From positions 149,086,574 to 149,150,573 of the forward strand of contig CM068369.1 in assembly GCA_034769895.1 (NCBI GenBank): DNA of 64,000 nucleotides. Reading direction: 5' to 3'. Position numbers and translations under genes: made by a program. Shown piece by piece: positions 47,600-60,700 of this stretch (position 1 is the stretch's first letter; every line of letters begins with the position of its first letter). This DNA is from Magicicada septendecula (taxonomy: Eukaryota > Arthropoda > Insecta > Hemiptera > Cicadidae). The notes under the pieces are model-generated. The model was not told where the DNA came from, did no database searches, and saw only the letters and a list, made by a program, of their open reading frames with translations.

Positions 47600-47860
47600 G
47601 TTAAACCTCGTTAATTAAAGCAGTTCCATGAAATTACGCTGTAAATACTTTCAGACAGATTTAATCGAGACAGTAACAAATTTAATAACGGGAACACGCC
47701 ACGCACCGCTCGGCAGCGACATCACTGAATTACGTCACACTGTAATTAAATTCGCATACTTTGAATTAATCATTTTGTAACTACGTATAACTTTCCTGAC
47801 TAACGTGAATTAATTCAAACATAAATTGCTTGTTGCAAATTGTTAATCTGTTGATGGTAT
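47600..47860 (-). repeat. Dispersed repeat R3, copy 3
   Basis: Reverse orientation. Minus strand: CAAGCAATTTATG, TTACAAAATGATTAATTC, GAATTTAATTACAGTGTGAC, GTAATTCAGTGATGTCGCT, TTAAATTTGTTACTGTCTCG, GAAAGTATTTACAGCGT. Keeps the same order of blocks as copies 1 and 2. Confidence 0.75.
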
Positions 47861-47864
47861 TATT

Positions 47865-48960
47865 TTTGGGAAAAAGATGCCATATATATTCCACTTAAAT
47901 ATTAAAGGTGAAGTGTGCTTTATTTTGTTATAAAACATATGATTCTTTATTATTCTTTAGGTCATAATTTTATTATGGTGTATAGGGGTACATATTTTAC
48001 TTGCATTATTTTACAAGGGAGTATAACTTATACTCAAATATTCATTACGCATATCAATACGAATACCCATTTCATAAGAATACATTAACTTAGAGAAAAT
48101 ACTATCGGCCTACTCCGCGAATACTTGGATTCTTACAAATGCATTACTCTTTTATTTTATATTTTGATAATAATAGTCGGGCAAACAGATTTGTCCAGAA
48201 CATAGATATGTGTTTCTTAGTCTGACAAACAGTCTAAAATAAATTGATGAAAATGGTAAATATCGAAAAGCGTTTGTTTTACGCATGTCTTTGTTACGCA
48301 AAATGAAGAGTTATCTTAGTACAGTAATAGGAAAAGAGTTATCCTTCTCGTAATCTTTGAACTACCGAATAGTCCACCTTACTTGTCGGTTAATATTTTG
48401 GCTATTATAGGCCTTATTATAGTAACAAAATTATGAGATACATATGCAATATTTTTCGGCAGTAGAGCAAGTAGACACGAATTATTTTATTTAAAAAGGA
48501 AATTTTTTGCAATGATTTTCGTTCAATTTATGTGTACATAAGTTAGAAGCAACTTTGAAGGTAACTTTTATATGTGACCTTTGATAGATTGACTAATATA
48601 CGACGGCTATTTAAATCTGTTTACCTGTAAAAAAAGTTACAATCATGGGTAACAGATATAGCCTTACCGGGTTACGTGCATCATAAGCTTCTCATTCTCT
48701 CTTGTTGAATTTATATACTTCTACTTTGTTAAAATTAAATCATATTGATAACAATTATATACTACGAGAATGCCAATTTATGGTGTGAACCAAATTTCGC
48801 AATTGATTAGCTTATGAGGTCATAGCAAAAGGCCTATATCATAAATCATTAAAAACTGTATACAAATTATTTTTCTATAAACAGGAAACTCGAGACTTGA
48901 AATTAAGTAAAATTATAAATCCTTAAATTTTTAGTGACCGTCATTCAATCAATGATTTAG
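47865..48960. other. No gene seen
   Basis: AT-rich, no motif. Confidence 0.4.
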
Positions 48961-48998
48961 TGGATGGTTAGTGAGGATCGGTCAATAATACAAATTTT

Positions 48999-49050
48999 AG
49001 ATATTTTGCGTCGACGTTTCGACACTATTTATTGTCATCTTCAGGAACTG
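48999..49050 (-). ncRNA. Degenerate hammerhead-like motif of a PLE end
   Basis: Minus strand: CTGAAGA (49038-49044), stem II GACA...TGTC, then GAAACGTC (49013-49020). Both core boxes are complete and stem III is minimal, but stem I has only about two pairs. Lies 30-80 bp from the start of the tandem array. Confidence 0.5.
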
Positions 49051-51248
49051 TTTATGAAATACAATAGAAATATCAAACATTGAAACCCCCCTTTTATTTT
49101 TCTAAGTTTTGTAAATTTTTTTTGAATTTTATTTAATTTTATTTTTCTTAAGTTTTTTTTTGTAAAAGGGGAGAGACATCATATTTAGAACTAGGTAAAG
49201 AGAAACCTAGAGGAAGCAAAAGTGTGCAAGGCCCAAATACAATTACAGACATGTCCCCCCCAGGTGAATGACAGGACTTGCAAATGAAAAACTCTTTTAA
49301 CCAACAAGCGTGTGCTTTATTCAACCTGTATGATTTTACATAAATAACAAGTTCGTGGTTGTGTGAGCACACCATTTAAGGCAGAATTATATATATCTAT
49401 GTATTTCCATTAATTCATAATGTCACAAAGTAAGTGAATTGATATTACTAATTGCAAAAATTTCTGCCTGATCATGTATGAGTCAAAGTTGGTAATAATC
49501 TCATTCATAAAGCAATACTAATCTATCAGTGTTGTATAATATCAATTAGGCTAGCCTGTTGTCTCAGCGAGCACATTTATGGTTATTCTCTTGTTTTAAA
49601 TCAGTTACATATTCCCCAAAAATATATCTATATATATATAGTAAAATTACACACACAAACACATATACGACATGAATAACAAAACATCCCTCATTTCAAC
49701 ACTAACCTCCTCATAAACCCTTTCCCACAGCAGTAAATAAATGAACCCAAATATGTATAGCTAGGTACAAATATAAATGATAACGTAAATGGAATATCAC
49801 AGCTCCTAAGCATAGATTTGCTAGTATATTCACAAGCATAGTTCACACCAGAGAATGTAAGTTACCGCCCCGAAACTCAACCAGCCAAACGAACCCTTAG
49901 CTTAATCATTAAGCATTAAGTATGTGTGTGAAAGAAAATCGTATCTCATCAACAGCCTCAGACAACCCCCAGCTACGTTATTAAACTCTGCCATGACCAG
50001 ATGACTTGATAGCACGAGATAATTAACTCCCTAATGGTCTTAAATAGATGAAAGTTAAATCTTACAGTAAACTGCGGATGTGTGTGTATGTGTGTAACTT
50101 CTTACACATTATACAGTTATAAGATACTTCATTAGGTGTACTGTGGTAATGTTCACACATGCAATAACATGATGATCACACATAATTGAACATGAGAGTT
50201 TGTGCTAGAGTCTAATTTTCAGAACTTCACGAGTGAGCTTCTGGCGGCTTCTGTGCATTCACATGTTGTAGAGAGAGAGAAATAGATAAACAGAATTTTC
50301 CCACCTGGATAGTCCGGTGTACTTAGTTCGTATAGGCGAGGATCAGTGATGTCACAGTCATATCACCCGTCCCTGGTGCAGCTTAGCGTTGGAAAAGTTC
50401 TTGGTTCAGCTTAGCATCGAAAAGTCCTCGACTGACGGCATTGTGGCTAAAGATCGTCTCTGCTATTAGGGGGAACAGATGTTCGTTCGCCCCTGACACC
50501 CATCTCGTCCTTGGTCGAGCACCTGGACATACAATACTTGTAGAGGGTGTCATAAAGAAATTCACGCCACTTAGGCCGTCCACATTAAATACCAACACTA
50601 ACTTTAAGCAGCTACAGCGCATACACACATCGCCACTAATTCAGATTAAACAGTACTAAGCTCGTCTAGCAATTATTTTCTTAATGTTTCATTGAAATAT
50701 TCAAATTGATTTGCTGTGTCTATCGTTGTTATTAATTACATCAAAACAGCTGAGTGCAAGATACATTAACATATTCTCTATTGCAATTAACTTGACCCAC
50801 GACTCTCACATTCATAATTTAATTAAATATAATTTAATTTGATTTTGTAACAGCGTTAATGCCCAGATTAAAAAACTGCTCTATACGCACACACACACAC
50901 AGGCATAACTCATAATGAAAGCTGAAACGCAAAATATATTTGGGGTTAGAATATTTTCAGAACCCACAGACTTGCACGTACCTGGAGCAACACTTTATCT
51001 AGCCTATCATAGTGATAGGTACGGAAGTCCTGGTTAGAAGTTCGCCGCCAGCCGAGACCAGATGAACAGCTTGGAGGATGAAGCAGAAATGAGAGCGAAT
51101 CAACGTTTCGCTCCAGCCAAGTAACCTCCGAAAGCAGGAATGTACAGACACACAGCTGGCTGGCAGCGCCAGCTATATTGCGTAGCCACACAACCTTTTG
51201 TGTGTATAACCGACCGACAACAAACAATCTTAACAGAGTGGCAGTGCG

Positions 51249-51256
51249 TGACGTCA
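51249..51256. promoter_or_regulatory. TGACGTCA (CRE-like palindrome)
   Basis: Full eight-base consensus, 81 bp upstream of the small frame at 51337, and repeated in units 2 and 3. A chance match is possible. Confidence 0.3.
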
Positions 51257-51336
51257 GCGGCGCTCGTTTTTAAAATACTAATAATCTAATACGTTGCCGA
51301 AGCCAGTTCGGCACACCCTCACCCCAAAAGGGCAAC

Positions 51337-51501
51337 ATGGTTGACCCAAAACAAACAAGTCCTCAAGCACGACGGCTGCGGGAAACCTGGAAAATCTCAG
51401 ATTCTAAAACCGCTCTTGGTGAGTTCAGTAACACAGGAAAACGAAAAAGCAGAAGGAAGAGGTGTGAGTCAGTGAATGTGTGTCTGAAAGAGAAGGTGTA
51501 A
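51337..51501 (+). CDS. Small basic 54-residue frame in the array unit, function unknown
   Basis: ATG at 51337, stop at 51499-51501. The peptide starts MVDPKQTSPQARRLRETWKI and has a Lys/Arg cluster (GKRKSRRKRCE) that could serve as a nuclear localisation or nucleic-acid-binding patch. No family recognised. Exact copies begin at 55689 and 60043. Because the units are almost identical overall, conservation of the frame says nothing about selection. A GGTGAGT inside it could be a splice donor, in which case only the first 28 codons would be exon. Weak support; listed because it sits downstream of the CRE-like site in the GC-richer segment. Confidence 0.2.
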   Translation: MVDPKQTSPQARRLRETWKISDSKTALGEFSNTGKRKSRRKRCESVNVCLKEKV

Positions 51502-52035
51502 GTGTGAGTCCTGCATGCTCGCCGGGCCCTGGTCCGCATGCAGATAGAAGAGACAGAAAAGAACAGAAGAAAGAGAAGAATCGCAGGCGCTGCTCTGAGT
51601 ACCGACCACCAAGGCCTCCCATATCAACAACTGAGACCCAGGACCACTAACACAATATTCCTTTCCCAGGACTGAAAATCTCCACTTCCCTGCGACCATC
51701 CCCCACGCGCGTCCTCTCCTCCATGCCAAACTCTCGGGACCGCCCCAGCACGTCACCATCTCCGGTGACCACCACCTAACACTCCTGGTACTCACATATT
51801 CACGCCCGAAGGCTAACAAGGTGCTACAACCTTGATATGGGAGTACCATTTCTACAACCGTCCAGCTCGTGGACCGACCAGCCGTGTGCAGCAAAACAAG
51901 GCATTATCAATCCTTGACACACGACTGGCCCACATCCCTACACTAGGGCGGACGGAGCCGATTAGCAAGGCCGAGAAGACCGCATTGAGGGCACGCGAAC
52001 ATCAATCTCCACTTTATAATAGTTATCTCTCTATC

Positions 52036-52052
52036 TAAGGAGGAGGGGGGGT
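52036..52052 (+). other. Polypurine run after a frame stop (PPT-like)
   Basis: TAAGGAGGAGGGGGGG follows the stop of a 68-codon frame ending at 52038. LTR elements have such a tract after pol, as at 8789-8802, so the unit may contain remains of an LTR element. No LTR pair or RT motif supports this further. Confidence 0.25.
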
Positions 52053-53430
52053 AACTTCTCTGCGGACAGCCAACACTCAGCCATACAACCGACGCCCAAA
52101 CAACGCTGGGGACATCAACCCGGAATGCGGCATGGTTCGGGCCAAACACTAATCCACATTGAAAAACTGACCTACATTTTATATCACTCGAACAGCTGAT
52201 CAGACAGAAAACAAATAAACTGGTCTTTGAATTTAGCCGGATATAACGATACACAATCTATCAGATAAGCAGGCAGCAAGGCTTGAAACACTGCTACAGC
52301 TGCGGCTATCAGCTGGCCAAAGGTTATCTTTCGGATCAGTTTGTATCACTGTTCAAAACTATTGCATCGATTCTGGTTTAATATTTAATTCACTCTTTCT
52401 AACATCTATTGTCTTTAGTGCAGTTAGCGTTAAAATTCCCGTTTTAAAAAAACAAGGTCCCCCAAAAAAAAATCCTAACTCAAATTCATCTGAATTCCTT
52501 CTTCATTTGGAACGCCCCTCTTACTACTTAAATTCGCTCAGTGTCCACCAGAATTTTACAATTTACAACATACATCACAGACAACAATTTAACACCAACA
52601 CATAAGGAAGAACTTGATCATTCAAGTGGCTCCAGAATACTCTAGCGATACGACGAGATGGGTGTCATAAAAGCAGAGAAACAGCCATGCAAAATGCCCA
52701 GAAGAGAACACAACACAAAAAAATCAAACTAACTCACTAAATACAACACACAAGTACACATAAAATTCGATATAATCGAAAATATAAAGTATCACATCCA
52801 TGCCCCTTGTCGGACCATAACCGCATTCAAAATACGATACCGCAACGCAACGCCCTCAATAAACAATTACCATATAACTGGGATGCCACCAAACACGTTG
52901 TCTAATCCAAGAGACAAGTCATAATCAAACTCAACAAGTACCGACGGCCCTCATCATGTCCAGACTCCGTATGGGCTCCAGGGTATGTGCAAGTGCAACC
53001 AATCAGCACACATTCATTAAAACAAATTAATCACATTCTCATAACCCCTTTTCAAAATTCATCTCGCACTCAACATCACAAAATAATCACTTAGACACTA
53101 ACACATATTAAATTATTTTAAACTTCATTAACCCCCTATTCATTTTATAAAATGTGCTCTTTGTTTTTTTTTTTTGGTCGTTCATTCGGTTAATTTATTA
53201 CACTATCATTAAGTTTTCTTACAACACTTGGATTCTAATCAAAAATAATTTGAAGTAATTTGCAAATCCTAACACCAGCTGACACGTCTGTAGCCACACT
53301 AAGTTTCATTTAAGAAAATAAATATAAGTCCCCAGATTCTAAAATTTCTCAAGTTCAACAGAGAAAATAAGGCAGAAATCATACCTACTATCCATCCAGA
53401 ATCATAAAAACCACGCTCTGAACTAACATT

Positions 53431-56400
53431 TGAAACCCCCCTTTTATTTTTCTAAGTTTTGTAAATTTTTTTTGAATTTTATTTAATTTTATTTTTCTTA
53501 AGTTTTATTTTGTAAAAGGGGAGAGACATCATATTTAGAACTAGGTAAAGAGAAACCTAGAGGAAGCAAAAGTGTGCAAGGCCCAAATACAATTACAGAC
53601 ATGTCCCCCCCAGGTGAATGACAGGACTTGCAAATGAAAAACTCTTTTAACCAACAAGCGTGTGCTTTATTCAACCTGTAAGATTTTACATAAATAACAA
53701 GTTCGTGATTGTGTGAGCACACCATTTAAGGCAGAATTATATATATCTATGTATTTCCATTAATTCATAATGTCACAAAGTAAGTGAATTGATATTACTA
53801 ATTGCAAAAATTTCTGCCTGATCATGTATGAGTCAAAGTTGGTAATAATCTCATTCATAAAGCAATACTAATCTATCAGTGTTGTATAATATCAATTAGG
53901 CTAGCCTGTTGTCTCAGCGAGCACATTTATGGTTATTCTCTTGTTTTAAATCAGTTACATATTCCCCAAAAATATATCTATATATATATATAGTAAAATT
54001 ACACACACAAACACATATACGACATGAATAACAAAACATCCCTCATTTCAACACTAACCTCCTCATAAACCCTTTCCCACAGCAGTAAATAAATGAACCC
54101 AAATATGTATAGCTAGGTACAAATATAAATGATAACGTAAATGGAATATCACAGCTCCTAAGCATAGATTTGCTAGTATATTCACAAGCATAGTTCACAC
54201 CAGAGAATGTAAGTTACCGCCCCGAAACTCAACCAGCCAAACGAACCCTTAGCTTAATCATTAAGCATTAAGTATGTGTGTGAAAGAAAATCGTATCTCA
54301 TCAACAGCCTCAGACAACCCCCAGCTACGTTATTAAACTCTGCCATGACCAGATGACTTGATAGCACGAGATAATTAACTCCCTAATGGTCTTAATTAGA
54401 TGAAAGTTAGATCTTACAGTAAACTGCGGATGTGTGTGTATGTGTGTAACTTCTTACACATTATACAGTTATAAGATACTTCATTAGGTGTACTGTGGTA
54501 ATGTTCACACATGCAATAACATGATGATCACACATAATTGAACATGAGAGTTTGTGCTAGAGTCTAATTTTCAGAACTTCACGAGTGAGCTTCTGGCGGC
54601 TTCTGTGCATTCACATGTTGTAGAGAGAGAGAAATAGATAAACAGAATTTTCCCACCTGGATAGTCCGGTGTACTTAGTTCGTATAGGCGAGGATCAGTG
54701 ATGTCACAGTCATATCACCCGTCCCTGGTGCAGCTTAGCGTTGGAAAAGTTCTTGGTTCAGCTTAGCATCGAAAAGTCCTCGACTGACGGCATTGTGGCT
54801 AAAGATCGTCTCTGCTATTAGGGGGAACAGATGTTCGTTCGCCCCTGACACCCATCTCGTCCTTGGTCGAGCACCTGGACATACAATACTTGTAGAGGGT
54901 GTCATAAAGAAATTCACGCCACTTAGGCCGTCCACATTAAATACCAACACTAACTTTAAGCAGCTACAGCGCATACACACATCGCCACTAATTCAGATTA
55001 AACAGTACTAAGCTCGTCTAGCAATTATTTTCTTAATGTTTCATTGAAATATTCAAATTGATTTGCTGTGTCTATCGTTGTTATTAATTACATCAAAACA
55101 GCTGAGTGCAAGATACATTAACATATTCTCTATTGCAATTAACTTGACCCACGACTCTCACATTCATAATTTAATTAAATATAATTTAATTTGATTTTGT
55201 AACAGCGTTAATGCCCAGATTAAAAAACTGCTCTATACGCACACACACACACAGGCATAACTCATAATGAAAGCTGAAACGCAAAATATATTTGGGGTTA
55301 GAATATTTTCAGAACCCACAGACTTGCACGTACCTGGAGCAACACTTTATCTAGCCTATCATAGTGATAGGTACGGAAGTCCTGGTTAGAAGTTCGCCGC
55401 CAGCCGAGACCAGATGAACAGCTTGGAGGATGAAGCAGAAATGAGAGCGAATCAACGTTTCGCTCCAGCCAAGTAACCTCCGAAAGCAGGAATGTACAGA
55501 CACACAGCTGGCTGGCAGCGCCAGCTATATTGCGTAGCCACACAACCTTTTGTGTGTATAACCGACCGACAACAAACAATCTTAACAGAGTGGCAGTGCG
55601 TGACGTCAGCGGCGCTCGTTTTTAAAATACTAATAATCTAATACGTTGCCGAAGCCAGTTCGGCACACCCTCACCCCAAAAGGGCAACATGGTTGACCCA
55701 AAACAAACAAGTCCTCAAGCACGACGGCTGCGGGAAACCTGGAAAATCTCAGATTCTAAAACCGCTCTTGGTGAGTTCAGTAACACAGGAAAACGAAAAA
55801 GCAGAAGGAAGAGGTGTGAGTCAGTGAATGTGTGTCTGAAAGAGAAGGTGTAAGTGTGAGTCCTGCATGCTCGCCGGGCCCTGGTCCGCATGCAGATAGA
55901 AGAGACAGAAAAGAACAGAAGAAAGAGAAGAATCGCAGGCGCTGCTCTGAGTACCGACCACCAAGGCCTCCCATATCAACAACTGAGACCCAGGACCACT
56001 AACACAATATTCCTTTCCCAGGACTGAAAATCTCCACTTCCCTGCGACCATCCCCCACGCGCGTCCTCTCCTCCATGCCAAACTCTCGGGACCGCCCCAG
56101 CACGTCACCATCTCCGGTGACCACCACCTAACACTCCTGGTACTCACATATTCACGCCCGAAGGCTAACAAGGTGCTACAACCTTGATATGGGAGTACCA
56201 TTTCTACAACCGCCCAGCTCGTGGACCGACCAGCCGTGTGCAGCAAAACAAGGCATTATCAATCCTTGACACACGACTGGCCCACATCCCTACACTAGGG
56301 CGGACGGAGCCGATTAGCAAGGCCGAGAAGACCGCATTGAGGGCACGCGAACATCAATCTCCACTTTATAATAGTTATCTCTCTATCTAAGGAGGAGGGG

Positions 56401-57782
56401 GGGTAACTTCTCTGCGGACAGCCAACACTCAGCCATACAACCGACGCCCAAACAACGCTGGGGACATCAACCCGGAATGCGGCATGGTTCGGGCCAAACA
56501 CTAATCCACATTGAAAAACTGACCTACATTTTATATCACTCGAACAGCTGATCAGACAGAAAACAAATAAACTGGTCTTTGAATTTAGCCGGATATAACG
56601 ATACACAATCTATCAGATAAGCAGGCAGCAAGGCTTGAAACACTGCTACAGCTGCGGCTATCAGCTGGCCAAAGGTTATCTTTCGGATCAGTTTGTATCA
56701 CTGTTCAAAACTATTGCATCGATTCTGGTTTAATATTTAATTCACTCTTTCTAACATCTATTGTCTTTAGTGCAGTTAGCGTTAAAATTCCCGTTTTAAA
56801 AAAACAAGGTCCCCCAAAAAAAAATCCTAACTCAAATTCATCTGAATTCCTTCTTCATTTGGAACGCCCCTCTTACTACTTAAATTCGCTCAGTGTCCAC
56901 CAGAATTTTACAATTTACAACATACATCACAGACAACAATTTAACACCAACACATAAGGAAGAACTTGATCATTCAAGTGGCTCCAGAATACTCTAGCGA
57001 TACGACGAGATGGGTGTCATAAAAGCAGAGAAACAGCCATGCAAAATGCCCAGAAGAGAACACAACACAAAAAAATCAAACTAACTCACTAAATACAACA
57101 CACAAGTACACATAAAATTCGATATAATCGAAAATATAAAGTATCACATCCATGCCCCTTGTCGGACCATAACCGCATTCAAAATACGATACCGCAACGC
57201 AACGCCCTCAATAAACAATTACCATATAACTGGGATGCCACCAAACACGTTGTCTAATCCAAGAGACAAGTCATAATCAAACTCAACAAGTACCGACGGC
57301 CCTCATCATGTCCAGACTCCGTATGGGCTCCAGGGTATGTGCAAGTGCAACCAATCAGCACACATTCATTAAAACAAATTAATCACATTCTCATAACCCC
57401 TTTTCAAAATTCATCTCGCACTCAACATCACAAAATAATCACTTAGACACTAACACATATTAAATTATTTTAAACTTCATTAACCCCCTATTCATTTTAT
57501 AAAATGTGCTCTTTGTTTTTTTTTTTTGGTCGTTCATTCGGTTAATTTATTACACTATCATTAAGTTTTCTTACAACACTTGGATTCTAATCAAAAATAA
57601 TTTGAAGTAATTTGCAAATCCTAACACCAGCTGACACGTCTGTAGCCACACTAAGTTTCATTTAAGAAAATAAATATAAGTCCCCAGATTCTAAAATTTC
57701 TCAAGTTCAACAGAGAAAATAAGGCAGAAATCATACCTACTATCCATCCAGAATCATAAAAACCACGCTCTGAACTAACATT
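53431..57782. repeat. 4.35-kb macrosatellite, unit 2
   Basis: 4352 bp, nearly identical to unit 1. Differences seen include a longer AT run near 53980 and a T-to-A change at 53507 also found in unit 3. Confidence 0.97.
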
Positions 57783-60700
57783 TGAAACCCCCCTTTTATT
57801 TTTCTAAGTTTTGTAAATTTTTTTTGAATTTTATTTAATTTTATTTTTCTTAAGTTTTATTTTGTAAAAGGGGAGAGACATCATATTTAGAACTAGGTAA
57901 AGAGAAACCTAGAGGAAGCAAAAGTGTGCAAGGCCCAAATACAATTACAGACATGTCCCCCCCAGGTGAATGACAGGACTTGCAAATGAAAAACTCTTTT
58001 AACCAACAAGCGTGTGCTTTATTCAACCTGTAAGATTTTACATAAATAACAAGTTCGTGATTGTGTGAGCACACCATTTAAGGCAGAATTATATATATCT
58101 ATGTATTTCCATTAATTCATAATGTCACAAAGTAAGTGAATTGATATTACTAATTGCAAAAATTTCTGCCTGATCATGTATGAGTCAAAGTTGGTAATAA
58201 TCTCATTCATAAAGCAATACTAATCTATCAGTGTTGTATAATATCAATTAGGCTAGCCTGTTGTCTCAGCGAGCACATTTATGGTTATTCTCTTGTTTTA
58301 AATCAGTTACATATTCCCCAAAAATATATCTATATATATATATAGTAAAATTACACACACAAACACATATACGACATGAATAACAAAACATCCCTCATTT
58401 CAACACTAACCTCCTCATAAACCCTTTCCCACAGCAGTAAATAAATGAACCCAAATATGTATAGCTAGGTACAAATATAAATGATAACGTAAATGGAATA
58501 TCACAGCTCCTAAGCATAGATTTGCTAGTATATTCACAAGCATAGTTCACACCAGAGAATGTAAGTTACCGCCCCGAAACTCAACCAGCCAAACGAACCC
58601 TTAGCTTAATCATTAAGCATTAAGTATGTGTGTGAAAGAAAATCGTATCTCATCAACAGCCTCAGACAACCCCCAGCTACGTTATTAAACTCTGCCATGA
58701 CCAGATGACTTGATAGCACGAGATAATTAACTCCCTAATGGTCTTAATTAGATGAAAGTTAGATCTTACAGTAAACTGCGGATGTGTGTGTATGTGTGTA
58801 ACTTCTTACACATTATACAGTTATAAGATACTTCATTAGGTGTACTGTGGTAATGTTCACACATGCAATAACATGATGATCACACATAATTGAACATGAG
58901 AGTTTGTGCTAGAGTCTAATTTTCAGAACTTCACGAGTGAGCTTCTGGCGGCTTCTGTGCATTCACATGTTGTAGAGAGAGAGAAATAGATAAACAGAAT
59001 TTTCCCACCTGGATAGTCCGGTGTACTTAGTTCGTATAGGCGAGGATAAGTGATGTCACAGTCATATCACCCGTCCCTGGTGCAGCTTAGCGTTGGAAAA
59101 GTTCTTGGTTCAGCTTAGCATCGAAAAGTCCTCGACTGACGGCATTGTGGCTAAAGATCGTCTCTGCTATTAGGGGGAACAGATGTTCGTTCGCCCCTGA
59201 CACCCATCTCGTCCTTGGTCGAGCACCTGGACATACAATACTTGTAGAGGGTGTCATAAAGAAATTCACGCCACTTAGGCCGTCCACATTAAATACCAAC
59301 ACTAACTTTAAGCAGCTACAGCGCATACACACATCGCCACTAATTCAGATTAAACAGTACTAAGCTCGTCTAGCAATTATTTTCTTAATGTTTCATTGAG
59401 ATATTCAAATTGATTTGCTGTGTCTATCGTTGTTATTAATTACATCAAAACAGCTGAGTGCAAGATACATTAACATATTCTCTATTGCAATTAACTTGAC
59501 CCACGACTCTCACATTCATAATTTAATTAAATATAATTTAATTTGATTTTGTAACAGCGTTAATGCCCAGATTAAAAAACTGCTCTATACGCACACACAC
59601 ACACACAGGCATAACTCATAATGAAAGCTGAAACGCAAAATATATTTGGGGTTAGAATATTTTCAGAACCCACAGACTTGCACGTACCTGGAGCAACACT
59701 TTATCTAGCCTATCATAGTGATAGGTACGGAAGTCCTGGTTAGAAGTTCGCCGCCAGCCGAGACCAGATGAACAGCTTGGAGGATGAAGCAGAAATGAGA
59801 GCGAATCAACGTTTCGCTCCAGCCAAGTAACCTCCGAAAGCAGGAATGTACAGACACACAGCTGGCTGGCAGCGCCAGCTATATTGCGTAGCCACACAAC
59901 CTTTTGTGTGTATAACCGACCGACAACAAACAATCTTAACAGAGTGGCAGCGCGTGACGTCAGCGGCGCTCGTTTTTAAAATACTAATAATCTAATACGT
60001 TGCCGAAGCCAGTTCGGCACACCCTCACCCCAAAAGGGCAACATGGTTGACCCAAAACAAACAAGTCCTCAAGCACGACGGCTGCGGGAAACCTGGAAAA
60101 TCTCAGATTCTAAAACCGCTCTTGGTGAGTTCAGTAACACAGGAAAACGAAAAAGCAGAAGGAAGAGGTGTGAGTCAGTGAATGTGTGTCTGAAAGAGAA
60201 GGTGTAAGTGTGAGTCCTGCATGCTCGCCGGGCCCTGGTCCGCATGCAGATAGAAGAGACAGAAAAGAACAGAAGAAAGAGAAGAATCGCAGGCGCTGCT
60301 CTGAGTACCGACCACCAAGGCCTCCCAAATCAACAACTGAGACCCAGGACCACTAACACAATATTCCTTTCCCAGGACTGAAAATCTCCACTTCCCTGCG
60401 ACCATCCCCCACGCGCGTCCTCTCCTCCATGCCAAACTCTCGGGACCGCCCCAACACGTCACCATCTCCGGTGACCACCACCTAACCCTCCTGGTACTCA
60501 CATATTCACGCCCGAAGGCTAACAAGGTGCTACAACCTTGATATGGGAGTACCATTTCTACAACCGTCCAGCTCGTGGACCGACCAGCCGTGTGCAGCAA
60601 AACAAGGCATTATCAATCCTTGACACACGACTGGCCCACATCCCTACACTAGGGCGGACGGAGCCGATTAGCAAGGCCGAGAAGACCGCATTGAGGGCAC

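Larger units (their letters stand above)
50940..52270. other. GC-richer segment within the array unit
   Basis: Clearly richer in G and C than the rest of the unit. Contains TGACGTCA (51249-51256, a CRE-type palindrome), a GGTGAGT at about 51419 that fits a splice donor, and TTCCTTTCCCAG at about 51660-51670 that fits an acceptor on the plus strand. The same segment recurs about 4352 and 8706 bp later. It could be a promoter and first exons of a multicopy transcript, or simply a different ancestral sequence; nothing here proves transcription. Confidence 0.35.
49081..53430. repeat. 4.35-kb macrosatellite, unit 1
   Basis: First full unit (4350 bp). Starts TGAAACCCCCCTTTTATTTT right after unrelated flanking sequence. 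Ends before the next identical start at 53431. Contains an AT-rich first half and a GC-richer segment at about 50940-52270. No gene family recognised in it: frames on both strands are short and overlapping. Confidence 0.97.

Noticed and set aside
50383-50659. Overlapping 81- and 72-codon frames on opposite strands in each array unit
   Set aside because: Mutually overlapping, no family similarity, conservation uninformative because units are almost identical.
51469-51894. 141-codon minus-strand frame in the array unit, repeated at 55821 and 60175
   Set aside because: Repetition only reflects the tandem units. No domain recognised, composition like antisense of a GC-rich stretch, and other frames overlap it on both strands.
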